A stretch of DNA of 64,000 nt from HGM11416 sp964532155 (GCA_964532155.1 CAZHGN010000003.1:14381-78380), one strand, 5' to 3'; numbered from the stretch's first letter, positions 32,005-41,718 are shown. A program made the numbers and translations. Notes: generated from the sequence alone by a model not told the origin.

Positions 32005-34305
32005 ATGATCGTCGCCGCAAGTCGATTGACTCAATCACAGCATAACGCTGTTATTGCCATAGCCGAAAAATTCGGCATGAGCGATGACTTGGCGAAAATC
32101 TTGGTTTCGCGCGGGATAGACGACGTAGAAAAAGCAGAGCGTTTTCTTAATCCCGGCAAGCATAACTTTTACGATCCGTTTTTACTGTCCGGCATGTTCG
32201 ATGCGGTCGAGCGAATTACCGCCGCGCGCGACGGAGGCGAAAGGGTAGTCGTTTTCGGCGATTACGACGCCGACGGAATATGCGCTTCGACGATTATGTA
32301 TAACGCCTTAAAGAGTTTCGGAATAAGCGACGTTTTCGTCGTCGTGCCCGAACGCTCGCAAGGCTACGGCTTAACGCACGACTTAGTGGAGCGCGTTCTC
32401 GAACAATATTTTCCCGACCTTATTATTACCGTGGACTGCGGTATCAGTTGTAAGGACGAAGTCGCTTTTATAAACGACATGGGTGTGGACGTAATCGTTA
32501 CCGATCACCACGAAATACCCGAGCAAATTCCCGATTGCATAGTAGTTAATTGCAAACTAAAGGGGCAGGCTTATCCGTGCGATTATCTTTGCGGAGCGGG
32601 CGTTGCCTATAAGGTTGCGCGCGCGCTCATCGGCGAAAAAGCCGATTGTTTTTTGGATCTTGCCGCCGTTGCGACCATTGCCGACAGCATGACGCTTCTC
32701 GACGAAAACAGAGATATAGTATGCGAGGGAATAGAACTTATTAAAAGGGGCGGAAATCGCGCCCTTCGCAAGCTTATCGAAAAGAGTGGTCTTAAAGAAA
32801 TTACGTCGACCGGGCTTGCCTTTACCGTTGCGCCGCGTATCAATGCGGCGGGGCGTATGGACGACGCGCGTTCGGCGCTTGCGCTTATGCTCGAAACCGA
32901 TCCTCTTGCCATAAGCGAAAAGTGTGAAATTCTAAACGAATATAACGCCGAGCGTCAAAACCTTTGCGACGTGCTTTTAAAAAGCGCAAGGGAAAAACTG
33001 CTTAGCGGCGGTCTTCACAAAAAGTGCATAGTGCTTGCCGACGGCAGTTGGCGGGGCGGTTTGGTCGGAATAGTCGCCGCCAAACTCGTGGAAGAATACA
33101 ATCGACCGGTAGTGTTGTTTACCGGGAGCGACGGTCGTTTCCACGGCTCGGTAAGAAGTATCGACGGAGTTAATATTTTCCAAGCCGTATCCGCTTGCAA
33201 GGAGCATTTAATCGACTTCGGCGGGCATTCTCAGGCGGCGGGCATTACGATTGCCGAGGACAAAATTGCCGACTTCGAACAGTGTTTTTCCGACTATCTC
33301 GACGCTAATTATACGGCGGAGCAGTTTGAGCCGATCGTCGAGGCGGAAGGCGTTATAACAAAGCCGTTTACTATGGCGTTTGCCGAGGAAATCGACCGTT
33401 TAGAACCTTTCGGTACCGGCAATAAGCGTCCGATTTTCTGCGCCGAAGCCGAAAGAATTAACGCCTACCCCATAAAAGCGGGTTCGCCGCACGTGGTTTT
33501 TAAAACCGAATATCTCGATTTTATATACTTTAACGGCGATAAAAAGCTTGATATATTGAATGCTCCGGCTAAAAAGCGAATTGCTTTCGAAGCGAATATT
33601 TCCGTCTTTAACGGCAGGTCTTCGCTTAAGGGTTACGTCAAGTGCGTTGACTATATTCTCGCCGACGAGGAACGCCTTTATCTCGATTGTTTTAAGAACG
33701 ATTTACTCTCTTACAAAAACGGAAAAGAATGCCCGAAAGTGTGCGATAACGGACTTATAGCCTCGCTTGTTGCCCAAAAAGGGAATGAAAAAAAGAGTTA
33801 TTTATACGCTTGCTCGAGTTTAAAAACGCTAAAAAAATACGGTTTTAATTTAGACGATTGCAAGCTTTACGCGCCCGATAAAGCAAAAAGCGGTAGTACG
33901 GTGGTGTTGTCCTTGCGCGACTTTTCGGCGCAAGGTTACGACGGAATAGTGTATTTGGACAGACCGCTTTTCAATTGCGCGAAGAACGCGCTTTCGGCGG
34001 ACTATTTCGTTGCAAGCGAAAGCGCGTACGATTTGAAAGAATTATCGGTGGACAGGGCGGTTTTTGCCGAGGTGTTCAAACTGCTTAAATTCAACCGCTT
34101 TTACGGTTACAGCAGTGTGGACGTTGCTTTGGGAATAAAGAGCGAGACGCTTTCTAAAGAACAAATACTGTTCTGCCTCGAGGTCTTTCTCGAACTTAAG
34201 TTTTTTGCTTTTACGGCGGGCAGTCTTCAGCTCGACAAAACGGTAAAAAGCGAACTTTCGTCGTCGGAATTATACAAAAAGGTATCCGAACTCATTTTAA
34301 AGTAA
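32005..34305 (+). CDS. recJ: Single-stranded-DNA-specific exonuclease RecJ
   Basis: 766 residues, ATG with AAAGGAG upstream. DHH-family motifs: 'VFGDYDADGICASTI' (motif I), 'ITVDCGISCKDE' (II), 'VTDHHEIPE' (III), 'AAVATIADSMTL' (IV), and DHHA1 'GRFHGSVRS...FGGHSQAAG'. A 5'-3' exonuclease in recombination and mismatch repair. The C-terminal 250 residues are the divergent OB/tail region. A dispersed motif copy (33745-33764) lies in frame in this tail at about residue 581 ('CDNGLIASL'), as if an element had been absorbed by the coding sequence. Confidence 0.96.
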   Translation: MIVAASRLTQSQHNAVIAIAEKFGMSDDLAKILVSRGIDDVEKAERFLNPGKHNFYDPFLLSGMFDAVERITAARDGGERVVVFGDYDADGICASTIMYNALKSFGISDVFVVVPERSQGYGLTHDLVERVLEQYFPDLIITVDCGISCKDEVAFINDMGVDVIVTDHHEIPEQIPDCIVVNCKLKGQAYPCDYLCGAGVAYKVARALIGEKADCFLDLAAVATIADSMTLLDENRDIVCEGIELIKRGGNRALRKLIEKSGLKEITSTGLAFTVAPRINAAGRMDDARSALALMLETDPLAISEKCEILNEYNAERQNLCDVLLKSAREKLLSGGLHKKCIVLADGSWRGGLVGIVAAKLVEEYNRPVVLFTGSDGRFHGSVRSIDGVNIFQAVSACKEHLIDFGGHSQAAGITIAEDKIADFEQCFSDYLDANYTAEQFEPIVEAEGVITKPFTMAFAEEIDRLEPFGTGNKRPIFCAEAERINAYPIKAGSPHVVFKTEYLDFIYFNGDKKLDILNAPAKKRIAFEANISVFNGRSSLKGYVKCVDYILADEERLYLDCFKNDLLSYKNGKECPKVCDNGLIASLVAQKGNEKKSYLYACSSLKTLKKYGFNLDDCKLYAPDKAKSGSTVVLSLRDFSAQGYDGIVYLDRPLFNCAKNALSADYFVASESAYDLKELSVDRAVFAEVFKLLKFNRFYGYSSVDVALGIKSETLSKEQILFCLEVFLELKFFAFTAGSLQLDKTVKSELSSSELYKKVSELILK
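33745..33764 (+). repeat. Dispersed motif copy inside recJ
   Basis: GATAACGGACTTATAGCCTC matches copies C and E at 18 of 20 positions. It is in frame within the variable C-terminal part of recJ. Translated it gives 'DNGLIAS', and the same frame of intergenic copy C would give 'DNGLIAP'. Confidence 0.65.
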
Positions 34306-34353
34306 AAGTTTTCGCTTTGGCTTGCGATATTTTAGCAAGAGTAAAGCGCGGTA

Positions 34354-36510
34354 GTGAATAAAATGCTCGAATTAGTCGAAAAGATTACTAATATTTACAA
34401 AAAGGAAGAAGCCGACGTAGTCGTCAAGGCGTATTATTTCGCGCGCGAGGCGCACGCAGGACAAAAGCGTGCCTCGGGCGAGGCTTATTTTACCCATCCT
34501 TGCGCCGTCGCCGAAATACTTATCGGGCTCGGAATGGATTACTATTCGGTCGCCGCGGCTTTTTTGCATGACGTAATAGAAGATACGCCCGTCACCGAAG
34601 ACGATATTTTGCGCGAATTCGGCGGCGAGATTCTTATGCTCGTAAACGGCGTAACCAAGCTCGAACAAATTGAGTTTAAATCCAAGGAAGAGGAGCAAGC
34701 CGAGAACTTTAAAAAGATATTCGTCTCGATGGCGAAAGATATAAGGGTTATCATCATCAAACTTGCCGACCGCTTGCACAACATGCGTTCGCTAAACTAC
34801 CTTTCCAAGGAACGCCAACTGCGTATGGCGCACGAAACGATAGAAATTTACGCCCCGCTTGCCGGAAGGTTGGGTATTTCGCAAATTAAATGCGAGCTCG
34901 AGGACTTATGTCTTAAATATATCGATCAGGCGGCTTACGAGTACCTTACGGAAAACATTCACGCCAAGCTCGAAGAACGCAGAATTTTCGTCAATTCGGT
35001 CGTTAAAGAGATTAAGGATATACTTACGGAGTCGGCTATTAAAGGCGAGGTCGTCGGCAGACCTAAGCATTTTTATTCGATATACAAAAAAATGCAAAAC
35101 GGCAAAACGCTCGATCAGATCTACGACCTTACCGCCGTGCGAGTTATCGTTGAAACGGTCGACGAGTGTTATGAAATTCTCGGCAAAATCCACAAAAAGT
35201 GGAAGCCCATTCCCGGTCGCATTAAGGATTATATAGCAATCCCCAAGCCCAACATGTACCAAAGCTTGCACACGACCGTCGTTACGAGCTTCGGAAAAAT
35301 ATTCGAAATACAAATTCGCACGTACGAAATGCACCACACTGCCGAGTTCGGTATCGCGGCGCATTGGAAATATAAAGAAAAAAATTCTGAAACGGAAGAA
35401 ACGTCCTTCGATCATAAGCTCGACTGGATACGCGAGGTTATGGAATGGGAGGGCGGTTTAAAGGACGGAACCGAGCTTATTCAGTCGCTCAAAGGCGATA
35501 TTTATAACAGCGAGTGCCTCGTTTTTACGCCTAAAGGCGAGGTTTTGAGCCTTGCCAACGATTCCACGCCCATAGACTTTGCTTACCGCATTCACACCGA
35601 GGTCGGCAATAAGTGTGTGGGGGCAAAGGTCAACGGCAAGATCGTTCCGCTTAACAGCACGCTGACGACGGGCGACGTCGTGGAAATCATAACTTCCAAA
35701 AACTCCAAAGGTCCGTCGTGGGATTGGCTCAAAATTGCCAAAACCAACGGTGCGAGGGCGAAGATTAAGGCGTTCTTCAAGCGGCAAATGGCGGACGAAA
35801 AGATTAAGCTCGGCAAGTCTATGCTCGAGCAAGAAGCCAAAAATAAGGGCTATTCGTTCGGTAATCTGCTAAATCCGCTTAGTTTTTCGTCGATTGGCTC
35901 GAAGATGTCCTTTTCGAGCGTGGACGAAATGTACGCCGCCGTCGGCTGCGGCGCCGTTTCGGTAAATCAAATTCTTCCGAGACTCATAGATTTTTGCAAG
36001 CCCGTTCATACGCCCGAAGAACCGAGTTCAATAGAGGGCAAGCGCGTAATTTATACTCATAAGTCGTCGAGCGACGGCGTCGTCGTAAAGGGAATGTCCG
36101 GTCTTCTCGTAAGGTTTGCGGGGTGCTGTAATCCCGTTCCCGGGGACGACATCGTGGGGTTTGTTTCGCGCGGGCGCGGCGTTGCCATCCACCGTGCCGA
36201 CTGCCCGAACATGAAAAACGAGGATCCCTCGCGTTTGCTCGAAGCGCATTGGTCGGGTAAAGAGGGTAGTTATACCACAAGCATAAAAATCACGGCGACC
36301 GAAGAAGCGCCTCTTCTTGCCATCGTTTCGTCGGTTTGCACCAAGCTCGGCTTGTTTATAACCGCAATTAACGGTCGTATAGATACCAAAGCCCATTGCG
36401 CCGTCGTGGATATGAGTATTAAACTCAATAAAAAAGAGGACCTCGACGAACTGCTCTTAAAGCTAAAAGAAGAAACCTGTATTAAAGACGTGTTCAGGAC
36501 GGTTATTTGA
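34354..36510 (+). CDS. relA: Bifunctional (p)ppGpp synthetase/hydrolase RelA/SpoT
   Basis: 718 residues from the GTG at 34354; an ATG at 34363 is an alternative, and neither has a strong ribosome site. HD hydrolase domain with His72-Asp73 (LHDVIEDT). Synthetase domain with 'DLTAVRVIVETVDECYEILG' and 'RIKDYIAIPKPNMYQSLHTT'. TGS domain 'LVFTPKGEVLSLANDSTPID', zinc-finger-like region 'RFAGCCNPVPGDDIVGFVSR', and C-terminal ACT domain. It makes and degrades (p)ppGpp in the stringent response. The place after recJ is the clostridial arrangement, but the usual apt gene between them is missing. Confidence 0.96.
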   Translation: MNKMLELVEKITNIYKKEEADVVVKAYYFAREAHAGQKRASGEAYFTHPCAVAEILIGLGMDYYSVAAAFLHDVIEDTPVTEDDILREFGGEILMLVNGVTKLEQIEFKSKEEEQAENFKKIFVSMAKDIRVIIIKLADRLHNMRSLNYLSKERQLRMAHETIEIYAPLAGRLGISQIKCELEDLCLKYIDQAAYEYLTENIHAKLEERRIFVNSVVKEIKDILTESAIKGEVVGRPKHFYSIYKKMQNGKTLDQIYDLTAVRVIVETVDECYEILGKIHKKWKPIPGRIKDYIAIPKPNMYQSLHTTVVTSFGKIFEIQIRTYEMHHTAEFGIAAHWKYKEKNSETEETSFDHKLDWIREVMEWEGGLKDGTELIQSLKGDIYNSECLVFTPKGEVLSLANDSTPIDFAYRIHTEVGNKCVGAKVNGKIVPLNSTLTTGDVVEIITSKNSKGPSWDWLKIAKTNGARAKIKAFFKRQMADEKIKLGKSMLEQEAKNKGYSFGNLLNPLSFSSIGSKMSFSSVDEMYAAVGCGAVSVNQILPRLIDFCKPVHTPEEPSSIEGKRVIYTHKSSSDGVVVKGMSGLLVRFAGCCNPVPGDDIVGFVSRGRGVAIHRADCPNMKNEDPSRLLEAHWSGKEGSYTTSIKITATEEAPLLAIVSSVCTKLGLFITAINGRIDTKAHCAVVDMSIKLNKKEDLDELLLKLKEETCIKDVFRTVI

Positions 36511-36512
36511 CG

Positions 36513-37145
36513 GTGAGCGAAAAAAACGTTAAAGTCGAGCTTTTAAAAACGCACGACTATTCGAGTAACAGATATTTATTGTATTCGGACGAAAGCGATT
36601 TGGCTCTCGTCATAGATCCCGGTCTTGACGAAAACGTAACGCTTAACGCGCTTTCTTCGCTTAATAAAAGGCTGGGCGCTATATTGTTAACGCACGCGCA
36701 TTACGATCATATAGCGTGCGTTTCCGAACTGAAAAGCAAAACGGGCGCCGCCGTATATCTTGCTAAATCAGATATGCCGCTTCTCGAATCGGACGGACAT
36801 TTGTCTTGGTATTTCGGGCGCACGCTCGAGCCGTTTACCGTCGATAATCAACTTATAGACGGACTTTTTGACATTTGCGGCTATCAAATAGAGGTTATTT
36901 CAACGCCCGGTCACACGCACGGAGGACTGACTTTCGTTTTAGACGATAAAATGTTTACCGGCGACGCTCTGTTTTTTGAAACGTACGGCAGGACGGATTT
37001 GCCGGGAAGCGACCAAAACGAGCTTATTGATTCGGCAAAAAGACTTTTTGCAAAAGAGGGCGACTTCAAACTGTATTGCGGACACGGCAGAGAGAGCACG
37101 CTTTCCTACGAAAGGGAGCATAATCCGATTAAAAACTTATTCTAA
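36513..37145 (+). CDS. MBL-fold metallo-hydrolase (glyoxalase II-like)
   Basis: 210 residues from the GTG at 36513 (CAGGACGG upstream); a TTG at 36507 overlapping the relA stop is possible. Zinc ligands: 'LTHAHYDHI' (HxHxDH), His in 'TPGHTHGG', Asp in 'FTGDALF' and the final 'CGHG'. Hydrolyses thioesters such as lactoylglutathione analogues in its family; the natural substrate is not known. This member is the conserved companion of relA and hemZ in Clostridia. It contains an in-frame copy of the dispersed motif at 36844-36869 (residues 'DNQLIDGLF'). Confidence 0.9.
   Translation: MSEKNVKVELLKTHDYSSNRYLLYSDESDLALVIDPGLDENVTLNALSSLNKRLGAILLTHAHYDHIACVSELKSKTGAAVYLAKSDMPLLESDGHLSWYFGRTLEPFTVDNQLIDGLFDICGYQIEVISTPGHTHGGLTFVLDDKMFTGDALFFETYGRTDLPGSDQNELIDSAKRLFAKEGDFKLYCGHGRESTLSYEREHNPIKNLF
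36844..36869 (+). repeat. Dispersed motif copy inside the MBL-fold gene
   Basis: Matches copy F (54965-54990) at 23 of 26 positions, including the trailing GACTTTTT. It is fully within coding sequence between the 'VDN' and 'GLF' residues. Confidence 0.7.
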
Positions 37146-37155
37146 AGGTGATTTT

Positions 37156-38511
37156 ATGGTCGTTACCGATATTGAAAGGCTCGAAGGTGAACTGAACGAG
37201 GTATATAACGAGTTTTACGCAGAGGATTCGGGCGAAATCAAGCTGTCTTTCACGGAAGGCGGCGGCTTTTTTCGTTATACCGTAACCGACGGCGTGCGCG
37301 AAAAAAGGTACGAATACGCCGCAACTTTTAACGGCGAATTGGAGCGAAAAAGATATCTTAAACGGTACGCAAAATTGAGTTTGTACGATTTTTTGTCGGA
37401 CGTTACCGGGAAAAAGTTGCCATGGGGCGCGCTTACCGGCATAAGACCTACCAAGCTTTATTATCAGCAAGGCGAAAACCGCGCGGAGTTTTTAAAGCAA
37501 ACGATGCGCGTTTCGGATAAAAAATACGCTTTGCTCGAGCGCATTGCCGAGGCGCAAAGCGCGATTTACGAAGAAAACGACGACAACGCCGACTTTTTCG
37601 TGGGTATTCCACTTTGTCCGTCGCGCTGTCAATATTGCTCGTTTATATCTGCCGAAATAACACCCAAAACCCCCGTTAACGAATATATAGAGGCACTTTG
37701 CAAGGAAATAAACGCGGCGAAAGGGCTTGTAAAAAGGCTCAGAAGCGTATACGTCGGCGGAGGCACGCCGGTATCGGTCGGAACGGACGCTTTAAAGCGC
37801 GTGCTCGACGCGATAGGCAAAGTCGATTGCGAATATACGGTCGAGGCGGGCAGAGCAGATTGCATAAACGCGGAAAATCTTAAACTTTTAAAGGATTACG
37901 GCGTTACGCGTATTTGCGTAAATCCGCAAACCTTTTGCGATTCCACTCTCGAACTAATCGGAAGAAAGCATAACGGCGAGCAAGTCGTCGAAAAATATTT
38001 AATGGCGAAAGAGTTTGGCTTTGACGTCAATATGGATTTGATAGCCGGCTTGCCGCTCGAAACGTTCGACGTTTTTTGCGCGAGCTTAGAGCGCGCTATT
38101 TCGTTAAATCCCGAAAATATTACCGTGCATACGCTGTGTCTTAAAAAGGGCTCGCGCCTTAAGGAACTTTGCTCTCGCTTGCCCGAGGGCGAGGTGGCTA
38201 AAATGATAGACTATTCGGGCGAGCGGTTGCTTGCCGCGGGGTATCGTCCTTATTATTTGTACCGCCAAAAATATATGGCGGGCAATCTCGAAAATACGGG
38301 GTACGCGCTTCCCGGCAAGGAATGCGTTTACAACGTAGACGTAATGGAAGAGATAGCGCAGAATATCGCTTGCGGCGCAAACGCCGTTTCAAAGCGCCTT
38401 TTCGGTGCGGAGCAGCGCATCGAACGCTTAGGCGCGCCTAAGGATATGCGCACTTATATCGCCAAGATCGACGACATTATAGAAAAAAAGCGCAAACTGT
38501 TTACCGAATAA
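37156..38511 (+). CDS. hemZ: Coproporphyrinogen III oxidase-like radical SAM protein HemZ
   Basis: 451 residues from ATG 37156 with AAAGGTGA upstream. A roughly 145-residue N-terminal domain typical of HemZ ('LPWGALTGIRPTKLYYQ') precedes the radical SAM cluster CPSRCQYC (Cys154, Cys158, Cys161) and 'YVGGGTPVSVG'. The HemN-type tail has 'KMIDYSGERLLAAGYRPYYLYRQK'. The family is annotated as oxygen-independent coproporphyrinogen dehydrogenase, but many anaerobes keep HemZ without a full haem pathway, so the true substrate is uncertain. It ends the relA-MBL-hemZ run. Confidence 0.92.
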   Translation: MVVTDIERLEGELNEVYNEFYAEDSGEIKLSFTEGGGFFRYTVTDGVREKRYEYAATFNGELERKRYLKRYAKLSLYDFLSDVTGKKLPWGALTGIRPTKLYYQQGENRAEFLKQTMRVSDKKYALLERIAEAQSAIYEENDDNADFFVGIPLCPSRCQYCSFISAEITPKTPVNEYIEALCKEINAAKGLVKRLRSVYVGGGTPVSVGTDALKRVLDAIGKVDCEYTVEAGRADCINAENLKLLKDYGVTRICVNPQTFCDSTLELIGRKHNGEQVVEKYLMAKEFGFDVNMDLIAGLPLETFDVFCASLERAISLNPENITVHTLCLKKGSRLKELCSRLPEGEVAKMIDYSGERLLAAGYRPYYLYRQKYMAGNLENTGYALPGKECVYNVDVMEEIAQNIACGANAVSKRLFGAEQRIERLGAPKDMRTYIAKIDDIIEKKRKLFTE

Positions 38512-38637
38512 ACCGCTTGCCAAACTATAAACCGTTTGCCGTGTAATATATAACGCGTAAAGCGCTTGCGAAAATCAGCCTGCGGTTGCTTTTGCTTGCG
38601 CACGGTTGCGAGTATTGTTTTAACATAGAATACGTTA

Positions 38638-38667
38638 AAAGCCGCCCTGTATTTAAGGCGGCTTTTG
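38638..38667 (+). terminator. hemZ terminator
   Basis: AAAAGCCGCC and GGCGGCTTTT form a perfect 10-bp stem with a 10-nt loop, 127 nt after the hemZ stop. Confidence 0.8.
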
Positions 38668-38732
38668 TCTAAGTTTTTGTGGTGCCAAAAATCTGGCATT
38701 TTTATTTTTATAAAAATAACTCCTTTTTTCTA

Positions 38733-38761
38733 TTGCATAAAGGTCGCGTTTGTGTTAAGAT
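38733..38761 (+). promoter_or_regulatory. Promoter of the beta-galactosidase gene
   Basis: TTGCAT (38733-38738), 17-nt spacer, TAAGAT (38756-38761), 33 nt ahead of the start codon. Confidence 0.65.
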
Positions 38762-38793
38762 ATGCGGGTAAAAGTATTTTTCGGGGTGACGAA

Positions 38794-41628
38794 ATGCTAA
38801 AAAAATATTACGAAACTGACAAAACGATAGGCGTCGAGCCGTCACGCTCGTACTACGTGCCTTTTGACATAACCGACGATAAGTCGTACGACAGGGAGCG
38901 TAGTTCACGCTTTATCTCCCTTAACGGCGAATGGAAAATCGCCGCGTACGAAAGCGTTACTTCTGCCGACGGTTTTTGGCTGAACGAGGGCGATCGGACG
39001 ATAAGCGTTCCGTCGTGCGTGCAATATTACGGTTACGATTATTTTCAGTATACCAATCAAAAATATCCGTTTCCGTACGATCCGCCGCATATTCCGACGA
39101 AGAACCCCGCGTATCACTATTCGCGCAAATTCGATTGGTCGGCAAGCGGCGAAAGGGCGTACCTCGTTTTCGAGGGCGTTGATTCTTGCTTTTATCTGTA
39201 CGTGAACGGCAAGTTTGTCGGTTTTTCGCAAATATCGCACAGAATTTCGGAGTTCGACATCACGCGCTACGTCGTAAACGGCGAAAACAAAATTGACGTG
39301 CTTGTGCTGAAATGGTGCTTCGGAAGTTATCTCGAGGATCAGGATAAATGGCGTTTTACCGGCATTTTCCGCGACGTATATCTTTTAAGAAGACCTAAAA
39401 AGCACCTTACCGATTACGCCGTTACGACCGATCTTTGCGGCGTGGACGGAAATGTTGAGGTCGAAAACAGAAGCACTGTCGACCTTTTAGTCTCCTTTAA
39501 CGGCGAGAAAAAAGAGGTCGCGCCGGGTAAAACGGCGGCATTTACCGTTCAAAACGTAAAGGCTTGGAGCGCCGAAGCGCCCTATCTGTATCCCCTTACC
39601 GTGCAGTGCGGAAAAGAAGTTATTTATTCCAAGGTGGGCGTAAGGCGAAGCGAAGTTAAAAACGGCGTTTACCTTTTAAACGGCAAGCCTATCAAGTTTT
39701 ACGGCGTAAACCGCCACGATTTTCATCCCGAAAAGGGCGCCGCGGTGTCCAAAGAGGATATGCTGAGCGACGTGCTTTTAATGAAGTCGCTGAACGTGAA
39801 CGCGGTGCGTACGTCGCATTATCCGTCGTCGCCGCTTTTCTACGAAATGTGCGACGAGTACGGACTTTACGTTATGAGCGAGAGCGATCTCGAAACGCAC
39901 GGCTGCGTAACTTGCGGCGATCGCAATAACGATTATAACTATTTATTCTCGTACATGCCCGAAGACGAGCGGTTCAAGGACGGCTTCTTGCAGAGGGAGA
40001 TTTGCAACGTCGAGGAACATAAGAATTTTTCGTGCGTGGTAATTTGGTCGCTCGGCAACGAGTGCGGTTGGGGTAAAAATACTCACGCCGCCGCGCTCAA
40101 GATCAAAGAGTTGGATAAAACTCGCCCCGTTCATTACGAGGGGCTTGCCGAAGCGGACAGAAACGTTTATTCGGACGAGGAGTATTATAATTCTCCGCTC
40201 GATATGATCAGCAGAATGTACGCCGGCGTTAAGGAAATAGAGGACTATTTAAAGGACGATCGCGAAACTCGCCCCTTTATACTGTGCGAATACTGCCACG
40301 CCATGGGCAACGGACCGGGCGGCTTGGTCGAGTATTGGAACGTTTTGGAAAGCACTCGCCGCTGTATGGGCGGTTTTGTTTGGGAATGGGCAGACCACGG
40401 CGTGCGTTACAACAATAAATTGTATTACGGCGGCGACTTCGGCGATTACGAAAACGACGGCAATTTCTGTATAGACGGTATCGTGTCCGCCGACAGGCAA
40501 ATTAAGGCGGGAACGCTTTCGATGAAGACCGTTTATCAGCCGCTCGAGTTTAAAACGGCGAAAGGCAAGCTGAAAATATTCAATAAAAACTATTTTGCAA
40601 CCTTCGTGGGCAAACTTGTTTTAAAGGGGGACGGTTTTTCGCAAAGCTTGGATATAGCGGTCGAACCGAGAAAAACCGTTTCGGCGGACTGCCCGAGCGG
40701 AAGCTTTACCGTGCAGTGCTTTAAGGATGAAAACGAGGTTGCGCGCGCGCAGTTCGGCAGTCCGAAATTTATTCCGACCGAAAAAGTGCGGACGAACGTC
40801 GATATTTCGCGCAACGGCAATAAAATAACGGTGGCGGCGGGCGAAACGACTTTCGTGCTCGATGCCGACGTCGGCGAGATCGTTTCTGTCGAGCGCAAAG
40901 GCGTCCGTTACGGCGCAATCGCCCTCAACCTAAGCCGTGCGCCTATCGATAACGATATGTATCAAAAGGTCGAATGGAACGCTCGCTTTTTAAAGCATTC
41001 ACATCCGTCGGTGCGCAAATGTACCGTCGGTAACGGTCGCGTTAAATTTTACGCGGCGGTCGGAAGCGTTGCCGTGCGCCCCTTTATGGATATCGAAGTA
41101 ACGTACGACTTTTACGCCGACTGCGTTAATATTTCGCTCGCATATAAAATGCGCAATCCCGACACTTTCGTTTATATTCCGAGAATAGGCTTTACGCTCG
41201 AACTTAATAAGGCGTACGGCGAGCTTAAATATCTTGCATACGGTCCGCAGGAAACCTATTCGGACTGCAAGAATTTTGCGTTCAAGGACGAATACGAGGG
41301 CAGCGTGCTCGAGCAATATCATCACTATCAAAAGCCGCAGGAAAGCGGAAGCCATTACGGCGCCGAATACGTTGCGCTTACCGACGGAAAATCCACGGTA
41401 AGGGCGGAGGGCATGTTGTCCTTCTCGGCGTTGCCGTACTCGGCTGAAACGCTCGAAAAAACGTCGCACGACCACGAACTTCCCGAACCTTGCGCTACCT
41501 ACCTTTGCGCCGATCTTTTCGTAAGCGGCTTGGGAACGAACTCTTGCGGTCCAATGCCGCTCCCGCAGTTTAGGGTGCCCGATAAAGGCAGAGGAAACGT
41601 CGCGTTCTTCTTCGGTGATAAAAAGTAA
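38794..41628 (+). CDS. lacZ: GH2 beta-galactosidase
   Basis: 944 residues from ATG 38794 with GGGGTGA upstream; the open frame extends further 5' but without a start signal. Glycoside hydrolase family 2 layout: jelly-roll sugar-binding domain ('YPFPYDPPHIP', 'LVFEGVDSCFYLYVNGKFVG'), Ig-like domain, TIM barrel ('GVNRHDFHPEKGAAVS', 'VRTSHYPSSPLFYEMCDEYG'). Acid/base Glu423 (SLGNECG), nucleophile Glu499 (ILCEYCHAMGNG), then the LacZ-specific beta-sandwich with 'YGPQETYSDCK'. No signal peptide, so intracellular: it hydrolyses terminal beta-galactosides that have already been imported. No sugar transporter or regulator is adjacent. Confidence 0.95.
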   Translation: MLKKYYETDKTIGVEPSRSYYVPFDITDDKSYDRERSSRFISLNGEWKIAAYESVTSADGFWLNEGDRTISVPSCVQYYGYDYFQYTNQKYPFPYDPPHIPTKNPAYHYSRKFDWSASGERAYLVFEGVDSCFYLYVNGKFVGFSQISHRISEFDITRYVVNGENKIDVLVLKWCFGSYLEDQDKWRFTGIFRDVYLLRRPKKHLTDYAVTTDLCGVDGNVEVENRSTVDLLVSFNGEKKEVAPGKTAAFTVQNVKAWSAEAPYLYPLTVQCGKEVIYSKVGVRRSEVKNGVYLLNGKPIKFYGVNRHDFHPEKGAAVSKEDMLSDVLLMKSLNVNAVRTSHYPSSPLFYEMCDEYGLYVMSESDLETHGCVTCGDRNNDYNYLFSYMPEDERFKDGFLQREICNVEEHKNFSCVVIWSLGNECGWGKNTHAAALKIKELDKTRPVHYEGLAEADRNVYSDEEYYNSPLDMISRMYAGVKEIEDYLKDDRETRPFILCEYCHAMGNGPGGLVEYWNVLESTRRCMGGFVWEWADHGVRYNNKLYYGGDFGDYENDGNFCIDGIVSADRQIKAGTLSMKTVYQPLEFKTAKGKLKIFNKNYFATFVGKLVLKGDGFSQSLDIAVEPRKTVSADCPSGSFTVQCFKDENEVARAQFGSPKFIPTEKVRTNVDISRNGNKITVAAGETTFVLDADVGEIVSVERKGVRYGAIALNLSRAPIDNDMYQKVEWNARFLKHSHPSVRKCTVGNGRVKFYAAVGSVAVRPFMDIEVTYDFYADCVNISLAYKMRNPDTFVYIPRIGFTLELNKAYGELKYLAYGPQETYSDCKNFAFKDEYEGSVLEQYHHYQKPQESGSHYGAEYVALTDGKSTVRAEGMLSFSALPYSAETLEKTSHDHELPEPCATYLCADLFVSGLGTNSCGPMPLPQFRVPDKGRGNVAFFFGDKK

Positions 41629-41633
41629 AATAT

Positions 41634-41653
41634 GGGGCTATAAGCCCGTTATC
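41634..41653 (-). repeat. Dispersed motif copy E
   Basis: Minus-strand reading GATAACGGGCTTATAGCCCC is identical over 20 nt to copy C; it begins 6 nt after the lacZ stop codon and is followed on the minus strand by ATATTTTA. Confidence 0.85.
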
Positions 41654-41682
41654 GCGGCAAAAGTCGCAAAAAACGATAATGT

Positions 41683-41718
41683 AAAAAACGCAAGCGAAAA
41701 AATTTGCTTGCGTTTTTT
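41683..41718 (+). terminator. Bidirectional terminator between lacZ and rtcB
   Basis: AAAAAACGCAAGC and GCTTGCGTTTTTT form a 13-bp perfect stem flanked by A- and T-runs, serving both convergent genes. Confidence 0.92.
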
